Origin: Nocardioides salarius
GTDB lineage: Bacteria; Actinomycetota; Actinomycetes; Propionibacteriales; Nocardioidaceae
Direction: 5' to 3'
Assembly (NCBI RefSeq): GCF_016907435.1
Contig: NZ_JAFBBZ010000001.1
Location: 2,108,001 to 2,172,000 of the forward strand
Length of the DNA: 64,000 nucleotides
Shown here: positions 16,917 to 25,273 of the stretch, in pieces
Layout: each line of letters starts with the position of its first letter
Position numbering within the stretch: position 1 is the stretch's first letter
Made by a program: the position numbers and the translations under genes
The notes under the pieces: model-generated
What the model saw: only the letters and a program-made list of their open reading frames with translations
What the model was told of the DNA's origin: nothing
Database searches by the model: none

Positions 16917-18415
16917 ACAAGCCGATCCGCACGATCTCGGTCTTCTGCCTGCTGCTCTTCGTGGCGCTGCTGGCCAACGTCACCTACCTGCAGTTCTGGC
17001 GCGCCGACGGGCTCAACGACGACCCCAACAACCGCCGCGCCCTCGACGAGCGCTTCTCCCAGCAGCGCGGTGCGATCCTGGTCGGCAACGACCCGATCGC
17101 GCGCAGCGAGCCGGTCGACGACCGCTACGACTACCAGCGCACCTACCTCAAGCCGCTGCTCTACAGCCACCTCACCGGCTGGTTCAACTTCTACAACGCC
17201 CAGCCGGCCACCTGCGAGGGCTGCCAGCAGCGAGTCGAGCAGACCTACAACGAGCTGCTCTCCGGCGAGGACGACCGGCTCTTCGTGACCCGGCTGGTCG
17301 ACCTGCTCAGCAACAAGGAGAGCCAGGGCGGCAACGTCCAGCTCACCATCGACCCGGCGGCCCAGCAGGCGGCGTACGACGGCCTGCGCGCCGTGGTCGG
17401 CCCCGAGGGCGAGGGCTCCGTCGTGGCGATCGAGCCGCGCTCGGGCAAGGTGCTGGCGATGGTCTCGCTGCCCACCTTCGACCCCAACGCCCTGGCCTCC
17501 CACGACCTCGAAGAGGTCAACGCGGCCGCCGAGCGGCTCGAGGCCGACGACGACGAGCCGCTGCTGAACCGGTCGATCCAGACCACCCTGCCTCCCGGCT
17601 CGACCTTCAAGATCGTCACCGCCGCCGCCGCGATCGAGAGCGGCGACTACGAAGCCGACGACCTCGTGCCCGGCGGGCCGAGCTACCAGCTGCCGCTGAC
17701 CAGCGACGACTCCGGCCTGATCGACAACGAGGGCCGCGACTGCGGCTCCGACCGGATCCCCTTCGCCCAGGCGATGGAGAACTCCTGCAACACCACCTTC
17801 GCGCGGCTGGCCGTCGACCTGGGCGCCGAGGCGATGCAGGAGCAGGCCGAGGCGTTCGGCTTCAACCAGCAGTACTTCGAGGACCTGCTGCCCCAGGCAA
17901 CCTCGCGCTTCCCCGAGGGCATGAACGAGCCGCAGACCGGCCAGAGCGGCATCGGCCAGTTCGAGGTCGCCGCGACGCCGCTGCAGATGGCGATGGTCGT
18001 GGCTGGCATCGCCAACGACGGCTCGGTGATGAAGCCCTACCTGGTCGACGAGGTGCAGAGCCCCGAGTTCGACCAGATCGACGCCACCGACGAGGAGGAG
18101 CTCTCCGAGGCGGTCTCGGCCTCCACGGCCGACCAGCTGACCGAGCTGATGGTCTCCACCGTCGACAACGGCACCGCCAGCCCGGCCGCGATCCCGGGCA
18201 TCCAGGTCGCCGGCAAGACCGGCACCGCCCAGAGCGGCCAGGACGACGTGGCGCCGTACGCCTGGTTCGTCTCGTTCGCGCCCGCCGACGACCCCGAGGT
18301 GGCGGTCGCGGTGATGATCCAGGACGCCCCCGGCCGGGCCCGCGGCGAGATCGCCGGCGGCCTGCTGGGCGGCCCGATCGCCAAGGCTGTGATGGAGGCG
18401 GTGATCAACCGATGA
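16913..18415 (+). CDS. pbpA: PbpA: class B penicillin-binding protein (transpeptidase)
   Basis: The 500-residue protein has an N-terminal signal-anchor (VFCLLLFVALLANVTYL), a dimerisation region and a transpeptidase domain with the three active-site motifs: PPGSTFK (Ser-xx-Lys), ENSCNTTF (Ser-Cys-Asn) and AGKTGTAQ (Lys-Thr-Gly). It cross-links peptidoglycan made by the adjacent SEDS polymerase. It overlaps rodA upstream and pknA downstream by 4 nt each. Confidence 0.95.
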   Translation: MNKPIRTISVFCLLLFVALLANVTYLQFWRADGLNDDPNNRRALDERFSQQRGAILVGNDPIARSEPVDDRYDYQRTYLKPLLYSHLTGWFNFYNAQPATCEGCQQRVEQTYNELLSGEDDRLFVTRLVDLLSNKESQGGNVQLTIDPAAQQAAYDGLRAVVGPEGEGSVVAIEPRSGKVLAMVSLPTFDPNALASHDLEEVNAAAERLEADDDEPLLNRSIQTTLPPGSTFKIVTAAAAIESGDYEADDLVPGGPSYQLPLTSDDSGLIDNEGRDCGSDRIPFAQAMENSCNTTFARLAVDLGAEAMQEQAEAFGFNQQYFEDLLPQATSRFPEGMNEPQTGQSGIGQFEVAATPLQMAMVVAGIANDGSVMKPYLVDEVQSPEFDQIDATDEEELSEAVSASTADQLTELMVSTVDNGTASPAAIPGIQVAGKTGTAQSGQDDVAPYAWFVSFAPADDPEVAVAVMIQDAPGRARGEIAGGLLGGPIAKAVMEAVINR

Positions 18416-19998
18416 GCGACGACACCCCCACCGGCGTGCTGCCCACCGGCGGCGACGACGAGCGCTTCGCCGACGACGCGCGCCGCTACCGCCTCGACTC
18501 GCTGCTGGCCACCGGTGGGATGGGCACCGTGTGGCGCGGCACCGACACCACCCTGGGCCGCTCGGTGGCCGTCAAGCTGCTCAAGCCCGAGTACGCCGAG
18601 GACCCCGAGTTCCGGCGCCGCTTCGAGACCGAGGCCCAGCACGCCGCGTCGCTGCACCACCCGGGCATCGCCGCGGTCTACGACTTCGGCGAGGCGGGCG
18701 AGCGGGCCGGCTCGACGATGGCCCAGCCCTACCTGGTGATGGAGCTGGTCGAGGGCCAGCCGCTCTCGGCGCTGCTGCGCCCCGGGCAGCCGATGGATCC
18801 CGAGGTCGCCTCCGACCTGCTGGCCCAGACCGCGACCGCGCTGGCCGCCGCGCACGCCGCCGGCATCGTGCACCGCGACGTCAAGCCCGCCAACCTGCTG
18901 GTCACCCCCGACCGGCGGGTCAAGGTCACCGACTTCGGCATCGCCCGGGCCGCCGAGGCGGTCGGCGTCACCCAGACCGGGCAGGTGATGGGCACCCCCC
19001 AGTACCTGTCCCCCGAGCAGGCCCGCGGCCAGACCGCCACCGCCGCCTCCGACGTCTACGCGCTCGGGGTGGTGGCCTTCGAGTGCCTCGCGGGGCGACG
19101 CCCCTTCCAGACCGACTCGCCGGTGACCACGGCGCTGGCGCACCTCAACCAGCCCGTGCCCGAGCTGCCCGACGAGGTGCCGGCGCCGCTCGCGGCCGTC
19201 GTACGCCGTGCGCTGGCGAAGGATCCGGGCGAGCGCTGGCCCGACGCGACCGCCATGGCCGCGGCCCTGCGCGACCCCAGTGGTGCCGCCGGCGCCGGTG
19301 ACGCCCCGACCGCGGTCGTCGACCACCCCTCCCCCGGCTCCACCCAGGTGCTGCCGGCCGCCGGGGCGGGCGCGGGCGCCGCTGCGGGGCTCGCCGGCGC
19401 GGCGGCCGGGTCGGCCCCGGCCACCCCGGTGCACGGCACCCCCGCGACCGGCACGACCGGCACGACCACGGGCACCACGGGCACCGCCGGTTCCGGCCGG
19501 TCGGGCCGCGGCCCCTGGGCGGTGGTGCTGATGGTGCTGCTGCTGGCCGCCGTCGGCGCCCTGATCATCGTGCTGCTGGTGACCGGCGGCGACGACGAGG
19601 AGCCGGCCGACGAGCCCACCCGGGAGCCGTCGCCGACGACGTCGTCCGCCGAGCCGACCCCCACCCCGCCGTCCCCGACCGCGACCCAGCCCGCCACCGT
19701 CGAGGTCGTCGCCTCCGACTACGTCGGGCGCCCGGTCGGCGAGGTCGAGGCCGACCTGCGCGGGCAGGGCCTCTCGGTGACCCTCGACGAGCTCGACAAC
19801 GACGGCACGCATGAGGAGGGCGCCGTGGAGTCGGTGAACCCGACCGGCTCCCTGCAGGAGGGCGACACCGTCACCGTGCGCTACTGGGGACAGGCTCCCG
19901 AGCCCACCCCGACCGAGGACCCCACGCCGACCGAGCCCTCCGCGACGCCCACCGCGACGCCCACCGAGGCGAACCCCACGGACGGAGCCACCGGATGA
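18412..19998 (+). CDS. pknA: PknA-like serine/threonine protein kinase with one PASTA domain
   Basis: This 528-residue kinase has the glycine loop LLATGGMGTVWRG, catalytic lysine SVAVKLLK, IVHRDVKPANLL (HRD) and VTDFGIARA (DFG), covering about residues 27-285. After an Ala/Pro/Gly/Thr-rich linker come a transmembrane helix (about 365-388) and a single extracellular PASTA domain (about 427-490; VVASDYVGRPVGEVEADLRG). Mycobacterial PknA lacks PASTA, so the single domain differs from the textbook PknA. It is the sixth gene of the operon and overlaps pknB by 4 nt. Confidence 0.92.
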   Translation: MSDDTPTGVLPTGGDDERFADDARRYRLDSLLATGGMGTVWRGTDTTLGRSVAVKLLKPEYAEDPEFRRRFETEAQHAASLHHPGIAAVYDFGEAGERAGSTMAQPYLVMELVEGQPLSALLRPGQPMDPEVASDLLAQTATALAAAHAAGIVHRDVKPANLLVTPDRRVKVTDFGIARAAEAVGVTQTGQVMGTPQYLSPEQARGQTATAASDVYALGVVAFECLAGRRPFQTDSPVTTALAHLNQPVPELPDEVPAPLAAVVRRALAKDPGERWPDATAMAAALRDPSGAAGAGDAPTAVVDHPSPGSTQVLPAAGAGAGAAAGLAGAAAGSAPATPVHGTPATGTTGTTTGTTGTAGSGRSGRGPWAVVLMVLLLAAVGALIIVLLVTGGDDEEPADEPTREPSPTTSSAEPTPTPPSPTATQPATVEVVASDYVGRPVGEVEADLRGQGLSVTLDELDNDGTHEEGAVESVNPTGSLQEGDTVTVRYWGQAPEPTPTEDPTPTEPSATPTATPTEANPTDGATG

Positions 19999-21818
19999 GC
20001 GGCACCCCTTCCACCGTCGGCGGGCGCTACCAGCTCGGCGAGATGCTCGGCCGCGGCGGCATGGCCGAGGTCCGCAAGGGCACCGACGAGCGGCTCGGAC
20101 GGGTGGTGGCCGTCAAGCGGCTGCGCACCGACCTGGCCAGCGACGCCACGTTCCAGGCCCGCTTCCGCCGCGAGGCGCAGTCGTCGGCCTCGTTGAACCA
20201 CCCCGCGATCGTGGCCGTCTACGACACCGGCGAGGAGGAGGCCAACGACGGCTCCGGGGTCCAGCAGCCCTACATCGTGATGGAGTACGTCGCCGGGCGC
20301 ACCCTGCGCGACATCCTGCGTGAGGGCCGCAAGATCCTCCCCGAGCGGGCGCTCGAGATCACCAGCGGCGTGCTGGCCGCGCTCGACTACAGCCATCGGG
20401 CCGGGATCATCCACCGCGACATCAAGCCCGGCAACGTGATGCTCACGCCCACGGGCGACGTCAAGGTGATGGACTTCGGGATCGCGCGCGCCATCAGCGA
20501 CGCCTCCTCGACGATGACCCAGACCGCCGCGGTGGTCGGGACCGCGCAGTACCTGTCCCCCGAGCAGGCCCGCGGCGAGACCGTCGACTCCCGCTCCGAC
20601 GTCTACTCCGCCGGCTGCCTGCTCTACGAGCTCCTCACCGGGCGGCCGCCGTTCGTCGGTGACTCGCCGGTCGCGGTGGCCTACCAGCACGTGCGCGAGC
20701 AGGCCCAGCCGCCGTCCGACCACGACACCGCCCTGCCGCCCGAGGTCGACGCCATCGTGATGAAGGCGCTGGCCAAGCGGGTCGAGGACCGCTACCAGTC
20801 CGCGGCGGCGATGCGCACCGACATCGAGCGCTACCTGGCCGGGCGTCCGGTGCAGGCGACCCCGCCGCCGCCCCTGCCGGCGACCGCCACCGCGGTGGCG
20901 GCGCGACCGGTGCCGGCCGCCGAGGCGGCTCCGCTGCCCGCCGCCGAGGAGGAGCGCCGCCCCGTGGGGTGGCTGGTCGCGCTCGGGCTGCTGGTCATCG
21001 GGCTCGTCGTGGCCGGGGTGCTGCTGTGGCCACGCCTCTTCCCGGCCGCGCCCGAGGAGGTGGCCGTGCCCGACGTGGTGGGGCGCCAGGAGGCCGCCGC
21101 CAGCAGGATCCTGGGTGAGAAGGGCTTCGGCGTCGACACCGAGTTCGAGACCTCCGAACGGCCGGCGGGCCGGGTCATCGGCCAGGATCCCTCCGGCGAC
21201 AGCTTCGTCGACCCGGGATCGACGGTGCTGCTGACCGTCTCGGCCGGCCTGCCCGAGGTGGCCGTCCCCCAGGTCACCGGCTTCTTCCGCGACCAGGCGG
21301 TGACCACCCTCGAGGGCCAGGGCTTCGAGGTCGACGTGCAGCGCCGCTCCTCCGATGAGGACCGCAACCTCGTGCTGGAGCAGCAGCCACCCGCCGGCAC
21401 CCAGGTCGAGGACGGCTCGACGGTCACGGTCATCGTCTCCGAGGGGCCCGAGAAGGTGCCCGACGTCGTGGGCGACGCCCAGCGGGTCGCGGAGCAGAAG
21501 ATCCGCGACGCGGGCTTCAACCCGGTGATCCGCGAGGACTCCGACCCCGAGGCCGAGCCCGGCACCGTCACCGAGCAGATCCCGGCCGCCGGCGAGCGGC
21601 TCAGCCAGGGCCAGGACGTCAACCTCTTCGTGGCCCAGGAGCCCGAGCCGACCGAGGAGCCCTCCGAGGAGGAGCCCAGCGACGAGCCGTCGGAGGATCC
21701 CACCGACGAGCCGACCGACGACCCCACGCCGTCCGACGGCCTGCTCAACGGCAACGGGAACGGGAACGGGAACGGCAACAACGGCGGTCGCCGGGGTCGG
21801 CGCGCGCCCTCCGCCTGA
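19995..21818 (+). CDS. pknB: PknB: serine/threonine kinase with PASTA repeats
   Basis: The 607-residue kinase shows LGRGGMAEVRKG, VVAVKRLR, IIHRDIKPGNVML and VMDFGIARAI in the kinase domain (about 10-275), a transmembrane helix (about 326-347) and three PASTA domains, starting near VAVPDVVGRQ, VAVPQVTGFF and KVPDVVGDAQ. PASTA domains sense muropeptides or lipid II. The tail is acidic and Pro/Thr-rich and ends in an Asn-Gly run encoded by a short tandem repeat (about 21751-21782). It is the last gene of the fhaA-pknB operon; most relatives have four PASTA domains, so three is slightly short. Confidence 0.95.
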   Translation: MSGTPSTVGGRYQLGEMLGRGGMAEVRKGTDERLGRVVAVKRLRTDLASDATFQARFRREAQSSASLNHPAIVAVYDTGEEEANDGSGVQQPYIVMEYVAGRTLRDILREGRKILPERALEITSGVLAALDYSHRAGIIHRDIKPGNVMLTPTGDVKVMDFGIARAISDASSTMTQTAAVVGTAQYLSPEQARGETVDSRSDVYSAGCLLYELLTGRPPFVGDSPVAVAYQHVREQAQPPSDHDTALPPEVDAIVMKALAKRVEDRYQSAAAMRTDIERYLAGRPVQATPPPPLPATATAVAARPVPAAEAAPLPAAEEERRPVGWLVALGLLVIGLVVAGVLLWPRLFPAAPEEVAVPDVVGRQEAAASRILGEKGFGVDTEFETSERPAGRVIGQDPSGDSFVDPGSTVLLTVSAGLPEVAVPQVTGFFRDQAVTTLEGQGFEVDVQRRSSDEDRNLVLEQQPPAGTQVEDGSTVTVIVSEGPEKVPDVVGDAQRVAEQKIRDAGFNPVIREDSDPEAEPGTVTEQIPAAGERLSQGQDVNLFVAQEPEPTEEPSEEEPSDEPSEDPTDEPTDDPTPSDGLLNGNGNGNGNGNNGGRRGRRAPSA

Positions 21819-21854
21819 CCGGGGCCCGACCCACGGGCACCACGCGCGGGCGGG

Positions 21855-22679
21855 TCAGACGATGGGTTCGGCGTACGACAGGTCGAGCAGGCCGGAGTAG
21901 GCGGGCGCCTCGACCTCCTCATCGAAGGAGGCCTCCCAGCCGATCTGGATGTCCTCCTGCGCCGACTGCTGCCGGTAGAGCGAGAGGTAGCGGTCGCCCT
22001 CGACCGACTCCGCGAGCTCCTCGGGGTCGCCGACGGCCGAGATGACGTACGGCGGCGGGTAGGGCACCCCGTGCAGGGTCACCGAGGGCCCCTCGCACTT
22101 GATGCCGGTCGTCGACACGACCCGCTGGCCCTGGATCGTCACCGCCTCGGCGCCGGCACGCCACATCGCGTTGACGACCGCCTGGATGTCCTGCTGGTGC
22201 ACGACCAGGAAGCGCTCGGGCTGGTCGGTCTCGTCGACGCCGAGCGGGCTGTCGGTCAGCGTGATCGTGACGCCCTCGCCCTCGACCGGCACCAGCCCCG
22301 CGGGGTCGGCGTACTCCTCGATGCGGCCCTGCACCCGAGCCACGTCGCGGTCGGCCAGGCGGTCGGTCAGGTCGTTGACGTCCGCGGTCAGCGCCTCCAC
22401 CCGGCTGCGCAGCTGCTCGTACTGCTCGGCCTCCGAGCTGACCAGCGTCGTCAGGTCGGTGATGCCCGGCCGCAGGTCGGTGCCGTCGGAGCTGACGGCA
22501 CTGACGGCGAAGAGGCTCCCGCTGAGCAGCACGACCGTGGGGGTCAGGACCCGCCAGCCAGCGGGCCGGCGGCGCTCCGGCGAGCCGCCGGCGACCACGC
22601 CCGCCCGGGCGCGCACGCGCGACCACCAGCCCGGGGGCGGCTCCCCCGGGGTCGGCCTCGCGTGGGAACCCGGCGTCAT
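21855..22679 (-). CDS. DUF881 membrane-anchored protein
   Basis: The 274-residue product has one transmembrane helix (about 42-62; VLTPTVVLLSGSLFAVSAVS), a coiled-coil-like heptad stretch (about 75-115) and a DUF881 domain (VEGEGVTITLTDSP, VVHQQDIQAVVNAMWRAGAE, VSTTGIKCEGPSVTLHGVPY, PPYVISAVGDP). DUF881 genes commonly lie beside crgA and pknB near actinobacterial origins; the biochemical role is unknown. It converges on pknB and diverges from crgA. A TACCTT hexamer lies 7 nt before the ATG at 22679, consistent with a leaderless transcript; GTG 22685 is an alternative start. Confidence 0.9.
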   Translation of the reverse strand: MTPGSHARPTPGEPPPGWWSRVRARAGVVAGGSPERRRPAGWRVLTPTVVLLSGSLFAVSAVSSDGTDLRPGITDLTTLVSSEAEQYEQLRSRVEALTADVNDLTDRLADRDVARVQGRIEEYADPAGLVPVEGEGVTITLTDSPLGVDETDQPERFLVVHQQDIQAVVNAMWRAGAEAVTIQGQRVVSTTGIKCEGPSVTLHGVPYPPPYVISAVGDPEELAESVEGDRYLSLYRQQSAQEDIQIGWEASFDEEVEAPAYSGLLDLSYAEPIV

Positions 22680-22768
22680 GCCCACTAAGGTAGCCCGCGA
22701 CCCGCGGGCGCACCGAGCCCACGGGGGCCGCAGGCTGCACGTCGCGGCCCACACCTGCAGGAGTAGAC

Positions 22769-23227
22769 GTGAGACAGAAGGTCAAGGACGAGCTGGCCGA
22801 GCCGCGGGGCCCGGTCGTGACTCCCCGCTCGGTGGCGGCGCTGCTGCTGGTCGTCGCCGGCATCGCGTGGGTCCTCTACTACTACTTCGGCGTGCGCGCC
22901 GACCCCACCGACTTCGAGGCCGAGCCGGGCAGCCCCGCCTGGATGGCCGACCTGGTCCGGTGGAACTACGTCATCGGATTCGGGCTGCTCTTCCTCGGCC
23001 TGGCCGTCAGTGCCCACCCGAGCACCCCGATGGGCCGCGGCCGCGGCGTGGTCACCGGCATGCTGGGCTGCTTCCTCATCGGCCTGGTGTGGATCTGCGT
23101 CTACTACGTCTTCGCCAACGACAAGCTCGACCAGATCCCGGTCTTCAACGACCTGCTGCAGTCGAACCTGTTCGTGGGCATCGCCTTCATGGGCGTCGGC
23201 TTCGTCTTCGCCACCCGCTGGGAGTGA
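22769..23227 (+). CDS. crgA: CrgA-like division protein with duplicated CrgA unit
   Basis: GTG 22769 follows CAGGAG and yields 152 residues with four predicted transmembrane helices. The C-terminal half (about 92-152; GLVWICVYYVF, NLFVGIAFMGVGFVFATRWE) matches the two-helix CrgA/UPF0233 family, which is normally 80-95 residues. The N-terminal half (about 22-85; GIAWVLYYYFGV, NYVIGFGLLFLGLAV) repeats the same pattern, so the protein looks like an internal tandem duplication. CrgA interacts with FtsZ, FtsQ and FtsI and helps coordinate septation. The position near pknB and DUF881 fits. Confidence 0.85.
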   Translation: MRQKVKDELAEPRGPVVTPRSVAALLLVVAGIAWVLYYYFGVRADPTDFEAEPGSPAWMADLVRWNYVIGFGLLFLGLAVSAHPSTPMGRGRGVVTGMLGCFLIGLVWICVYYVFANDKLDQIPVFNDLLQSNLFVGIAFMGVGFVFATRWE

Positions 23228-23309
23228 GCCTCGGGGCCCCTCCGGCCCCCCGCACAGAGCTTCATCCGGACCGCCCGTCACCGTCAGGTGGCGGGCGGTT
23301 CTGCACACC

Positions 23310-23377
23310 TGGGGACAACGCTGTGGACGAATCACACGCGTGTAGTTCTCCACATCTGTGGACTCATCTGTGGACAA
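23310..23377. promoter_or_regulatory. Cluster of five DnaA-box-like sites
   Basis: Nine-mers similar to TTGTCCACA lie at 23310-23318 (reverse, TGGGGACAA), 23322-23330 (reverse, TGTGGACGA), 23346-23354 (forward, TTCTCCACA), 23357-23365 (reverse, TGTGGACTC) and 23369-23377 (reverse, TGTGGACAA, perfect). Starts are 12, 24, 11 and 12 bp apart, close to one or two helical turns. The site lies between the convergent crgA and rhomboid genes, about 22 kb from dnaA. Confidence 0.6.
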
Positions 23378-23402
23378 CCTCCCCCGCAAACACCCGCCCC
23401 AA

Positions 23403-23595
23403 ACGCCGACCCGGCCCAGATCTCGCCCTGACCCGGCCCGTACTTCGCCCTGACCCGGCCTGAATCTCTCGTCGAGTCGGCCGAGACCTGCACCAGGTGG
23501 GCAGGGCGAGATCTGCGCCGGGTGGGCGCGAGATGTGGGCCGGGTCAGCGAGAGATCTGCGCCGGGTGGGCGGGAGATAAGGGCCGGGTCAGCTG
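23403..23595. repeat. Array of 22-bp repeats in inverted orientation
   Basis: On the minus strand three 22-bp units occupy 23403-23424, 23425-23446 and 23447-23468. After a short centre, units on the plus strand begin at 23483 (diverged, 25 bp) and at 23508, 23530, 23552 and 23574, exactly 22 bp apart. The core is GAGATCTGSGCCGGGTSRG. Opposite arms can pair into a large cruciform or mRNA hairpin. The last unit overlaps the rhomboid stop codon. Together with the DnaA-box cluster it fills the 361-nt gap between crgA and the rhomboid gene. Confidence 0.85.
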
Positions 23596-24521
23596 AGGGC
23601 GGCGATGCGCAGGACGGCCGCGGCCAGCAGCGACAGGGTGACCAGGACCAGCCCGACGAGCTGGAAGGCCGAGCGGCGCGGGCCACGGGGGGCGTGCACC
23701 AGCAGCGCCGCGACCAGGGCGCCGCCGAGGAAGCCGCCGAGGTGGCCCTGCCAGGAGATGTTCGGCACGGCGAAGGTGATCACGACGTTGATGCCGACCA
23801 GGATGACCAGCTGGCGCATGTCGGCGCCGACCTTGCGGGCCACGACCAGCAGCGCGGCGAAGAGGCCGTAGATGGCGCCCGAGGCGCCCACGGTGGCGCC
23901 GTACTGGCCGGCGAACCAGAGCACCACGACCGAGCCCGCCAGCAGGGAGGTCAGGTAGAGCGCGAGGAAGCGGGCACGCCCCAGCACCGCCTCGAGCTGC
24001 GGGCCGATGATGTAGAGCGCGAGCATGTTGAAGCCCAGGTGCATCAGCTGCACGTGGGTGAAGCCCGAGCTGAGAACCTGCCACAGCGCGCCGTCGACGA
24101 AGCCCGGCAGCCAGGTCCCGTTGCCCTCGCACACCGCGCGGGGCACGTCGAAGCCGCCGTCACCGGTCAGGCACACGCCGTTGGTGCGCAGGGCCAGCAG
24201 GTCGACCAGGCGGCTGCCCGAGCCACCGGTCAGCGCGATCGCCAGCCACACCCCGACGTTGAGCGCGATCAGCGCGATGGAGGTGCGGGTCGCGTCGGTG
24301 GGCCGCAGCCCGCCGTACGCCGTGCGGTTCTGGCGGGTCTGGCGCGCGCCGGCCGAGATGCACTCGGGGCACTGGAAGCCCACGGAGGCGTCGTGCATGC
24401 AGTCCGGGCAGATGGGCCGGCCGCAGCGCTGGCAGCGGATGTAGGTCTCGCGGTCGGGGTGCCGGTAGCAGACCGGCACCCCGACCCCAGGCGCCGGCTC
24501 GGGCGAGGGCGTCTGGCTCAC
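23589..24521 (-). CDS. Rhomboid-family intramembrane serine protease with N-terminal zinc-binding domain
   Basis: The 310-residue protein opens with a cysteine/histidine-rich segment (CYRHPDRETYIRCQRCG, PICPDCMHDASVGFQCPEC, about 18-57) resembling a B-box-type zinc finger. Six or seven transmembrane helices follow. The catalytic serine is in GASGAIYGLFAAL and the histidine in SWQGHLGGFLGG; HVQLMHLGFNMLALY is the conserved TM2 motif. Rhomboids cleave membrane proteins within the bilayer; the target is unknown. It is placed just downstream of the cyclophilin gene on the same strand, as in many actinobacteria. Confidence 0.93.
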   Translation of the reverse strand: MSQTPSPEPAPGVGVPVCYRHPDRETYIRCQRCGRPICPDCMHDASVGFQCPECISAGARQTRQNRTAYGGLRPTDATRTSIALIALNVGVWLAIALTGGSGSRLVDLLALRTNGVCLTGDGGFDVPRAVCEGNGTWLPGFVDGALWQVLSSGFTHVQLMHLGFNMLALYIIGPQLEAVLGRARFLALYLTSLLAGSVVVLWFAGQYGATVGASGAIYGLFAALLVVARKVGADMRQLVILVGINVVITFAVPNISWQGHLGGFLGGALVAALLVHAPRGPRRSAFQLVGLVLVTLSLLAAAVLRIAALS

Positions 24522-24563
24522 GAGGTCGGGCGGTGGCGTTCGGTGCAGGCCGAGGCGGGTGCC

Positions 24564-25076
24564 TCAGGCCTCCACGATCTCCACGGACTCCATGACCACG
24601 GGCTCGACCGGGCGGTCGCCCGCACCGGTCGCGGTGCTGCCGATGGCGTCGACGACGTCGCGCGAGGCCTGGTCGGCGACCTCGCCGAAGATGGTGTGCT
24701 TGTGGTTGAGCCACGTGGTGGCGCCCAGGGTGATGAAGAACTGCGAGCCGTTGGTGCCCGGGCCGGCGTTGGCCATCGCGAGCAGGTAGGGCTTGTCGAA
24801 GACCAGCTCGGGGTGCGGCTCGTCCTTGAACGTGTAGCCGGGACCGCCGGTGCCGGTGCCCAGGGGGCAGCCGCCCTGGATCATGAAGCCCGCGATGACG
24901 CGGTGGAAGCCCAGGCCGTCGTAGAACGGGCCGGTCTTGCCGTTGCCGGCGTCGTACTTCTTCTCGCCGGTGGCGAGCCCCGTGAAGTTCGCGACCGTCT
25001 CGGGCGCATGGTTCGGGAAGAGGTTCAGGACGATGTCGCCCCGGTTGGTCTTGAGGATGGCCTGCGGGTCCGCCAT
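24564..25076 (-). CDS. ppiA: Cyclophilin-type peptidyl-prolyl cis-trans isomerase
   Basis: The 170-residue cytoplasmic cyclophilin begins MADPQAILKTNRGDIVLNLF. Active-site motifs are FHRVIAGFMIQGG, MANAGPGTNGSQFFITLG and LNHKHTIFGEV, and no signal peptide is visible. It catalyses proline isomerisation during protein folding. The start ATG 25076 has AAAGG upstream. The gene lies near crgA, pknB and gyrA, the usual location of ppiA near actinobacterial origins. Confidence 0.94.
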   Translation of the reverse strand: MADPQAILKTNRGDIVLNLFPNHAPETVANFTGLATGEKKYDAGNGKTGPFYDGLGFHRVIAGFMIQGGCPLGTGTGGPGYTFKDEPHPELVFDKPYLLAMANAGPGTNGSQFFITLGATTWLNHKHTIFGEVADQASRDVVDAIGSTATGAGDRPVEPVVMESVEIVEA

Positions 25077-25273
25077 GACTGCCTTTCGCGAGAGGGGGTA
25101 CTTCTGGGTGTACGACGACGCGTCGTGCGTGCGGGACGATCCTCGCACGGAGGCGCAAAAGGCCCTCCTGCAGGTGACCTCGCACCACGCGGCGTGGCCC
25201 CCGTGGAGACACAGGGCGCCTGGGTGGGCCCGAGGCCGTCGTGGTCGAATGGATCACAAACCGAGGAGAGGAA

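Noticed and set aside
23403..23595. CRISPR array
   Set aside because: The units are contiguous 22-bp repeats without spacers, change orientation midway, and no cas genes are present in the window.
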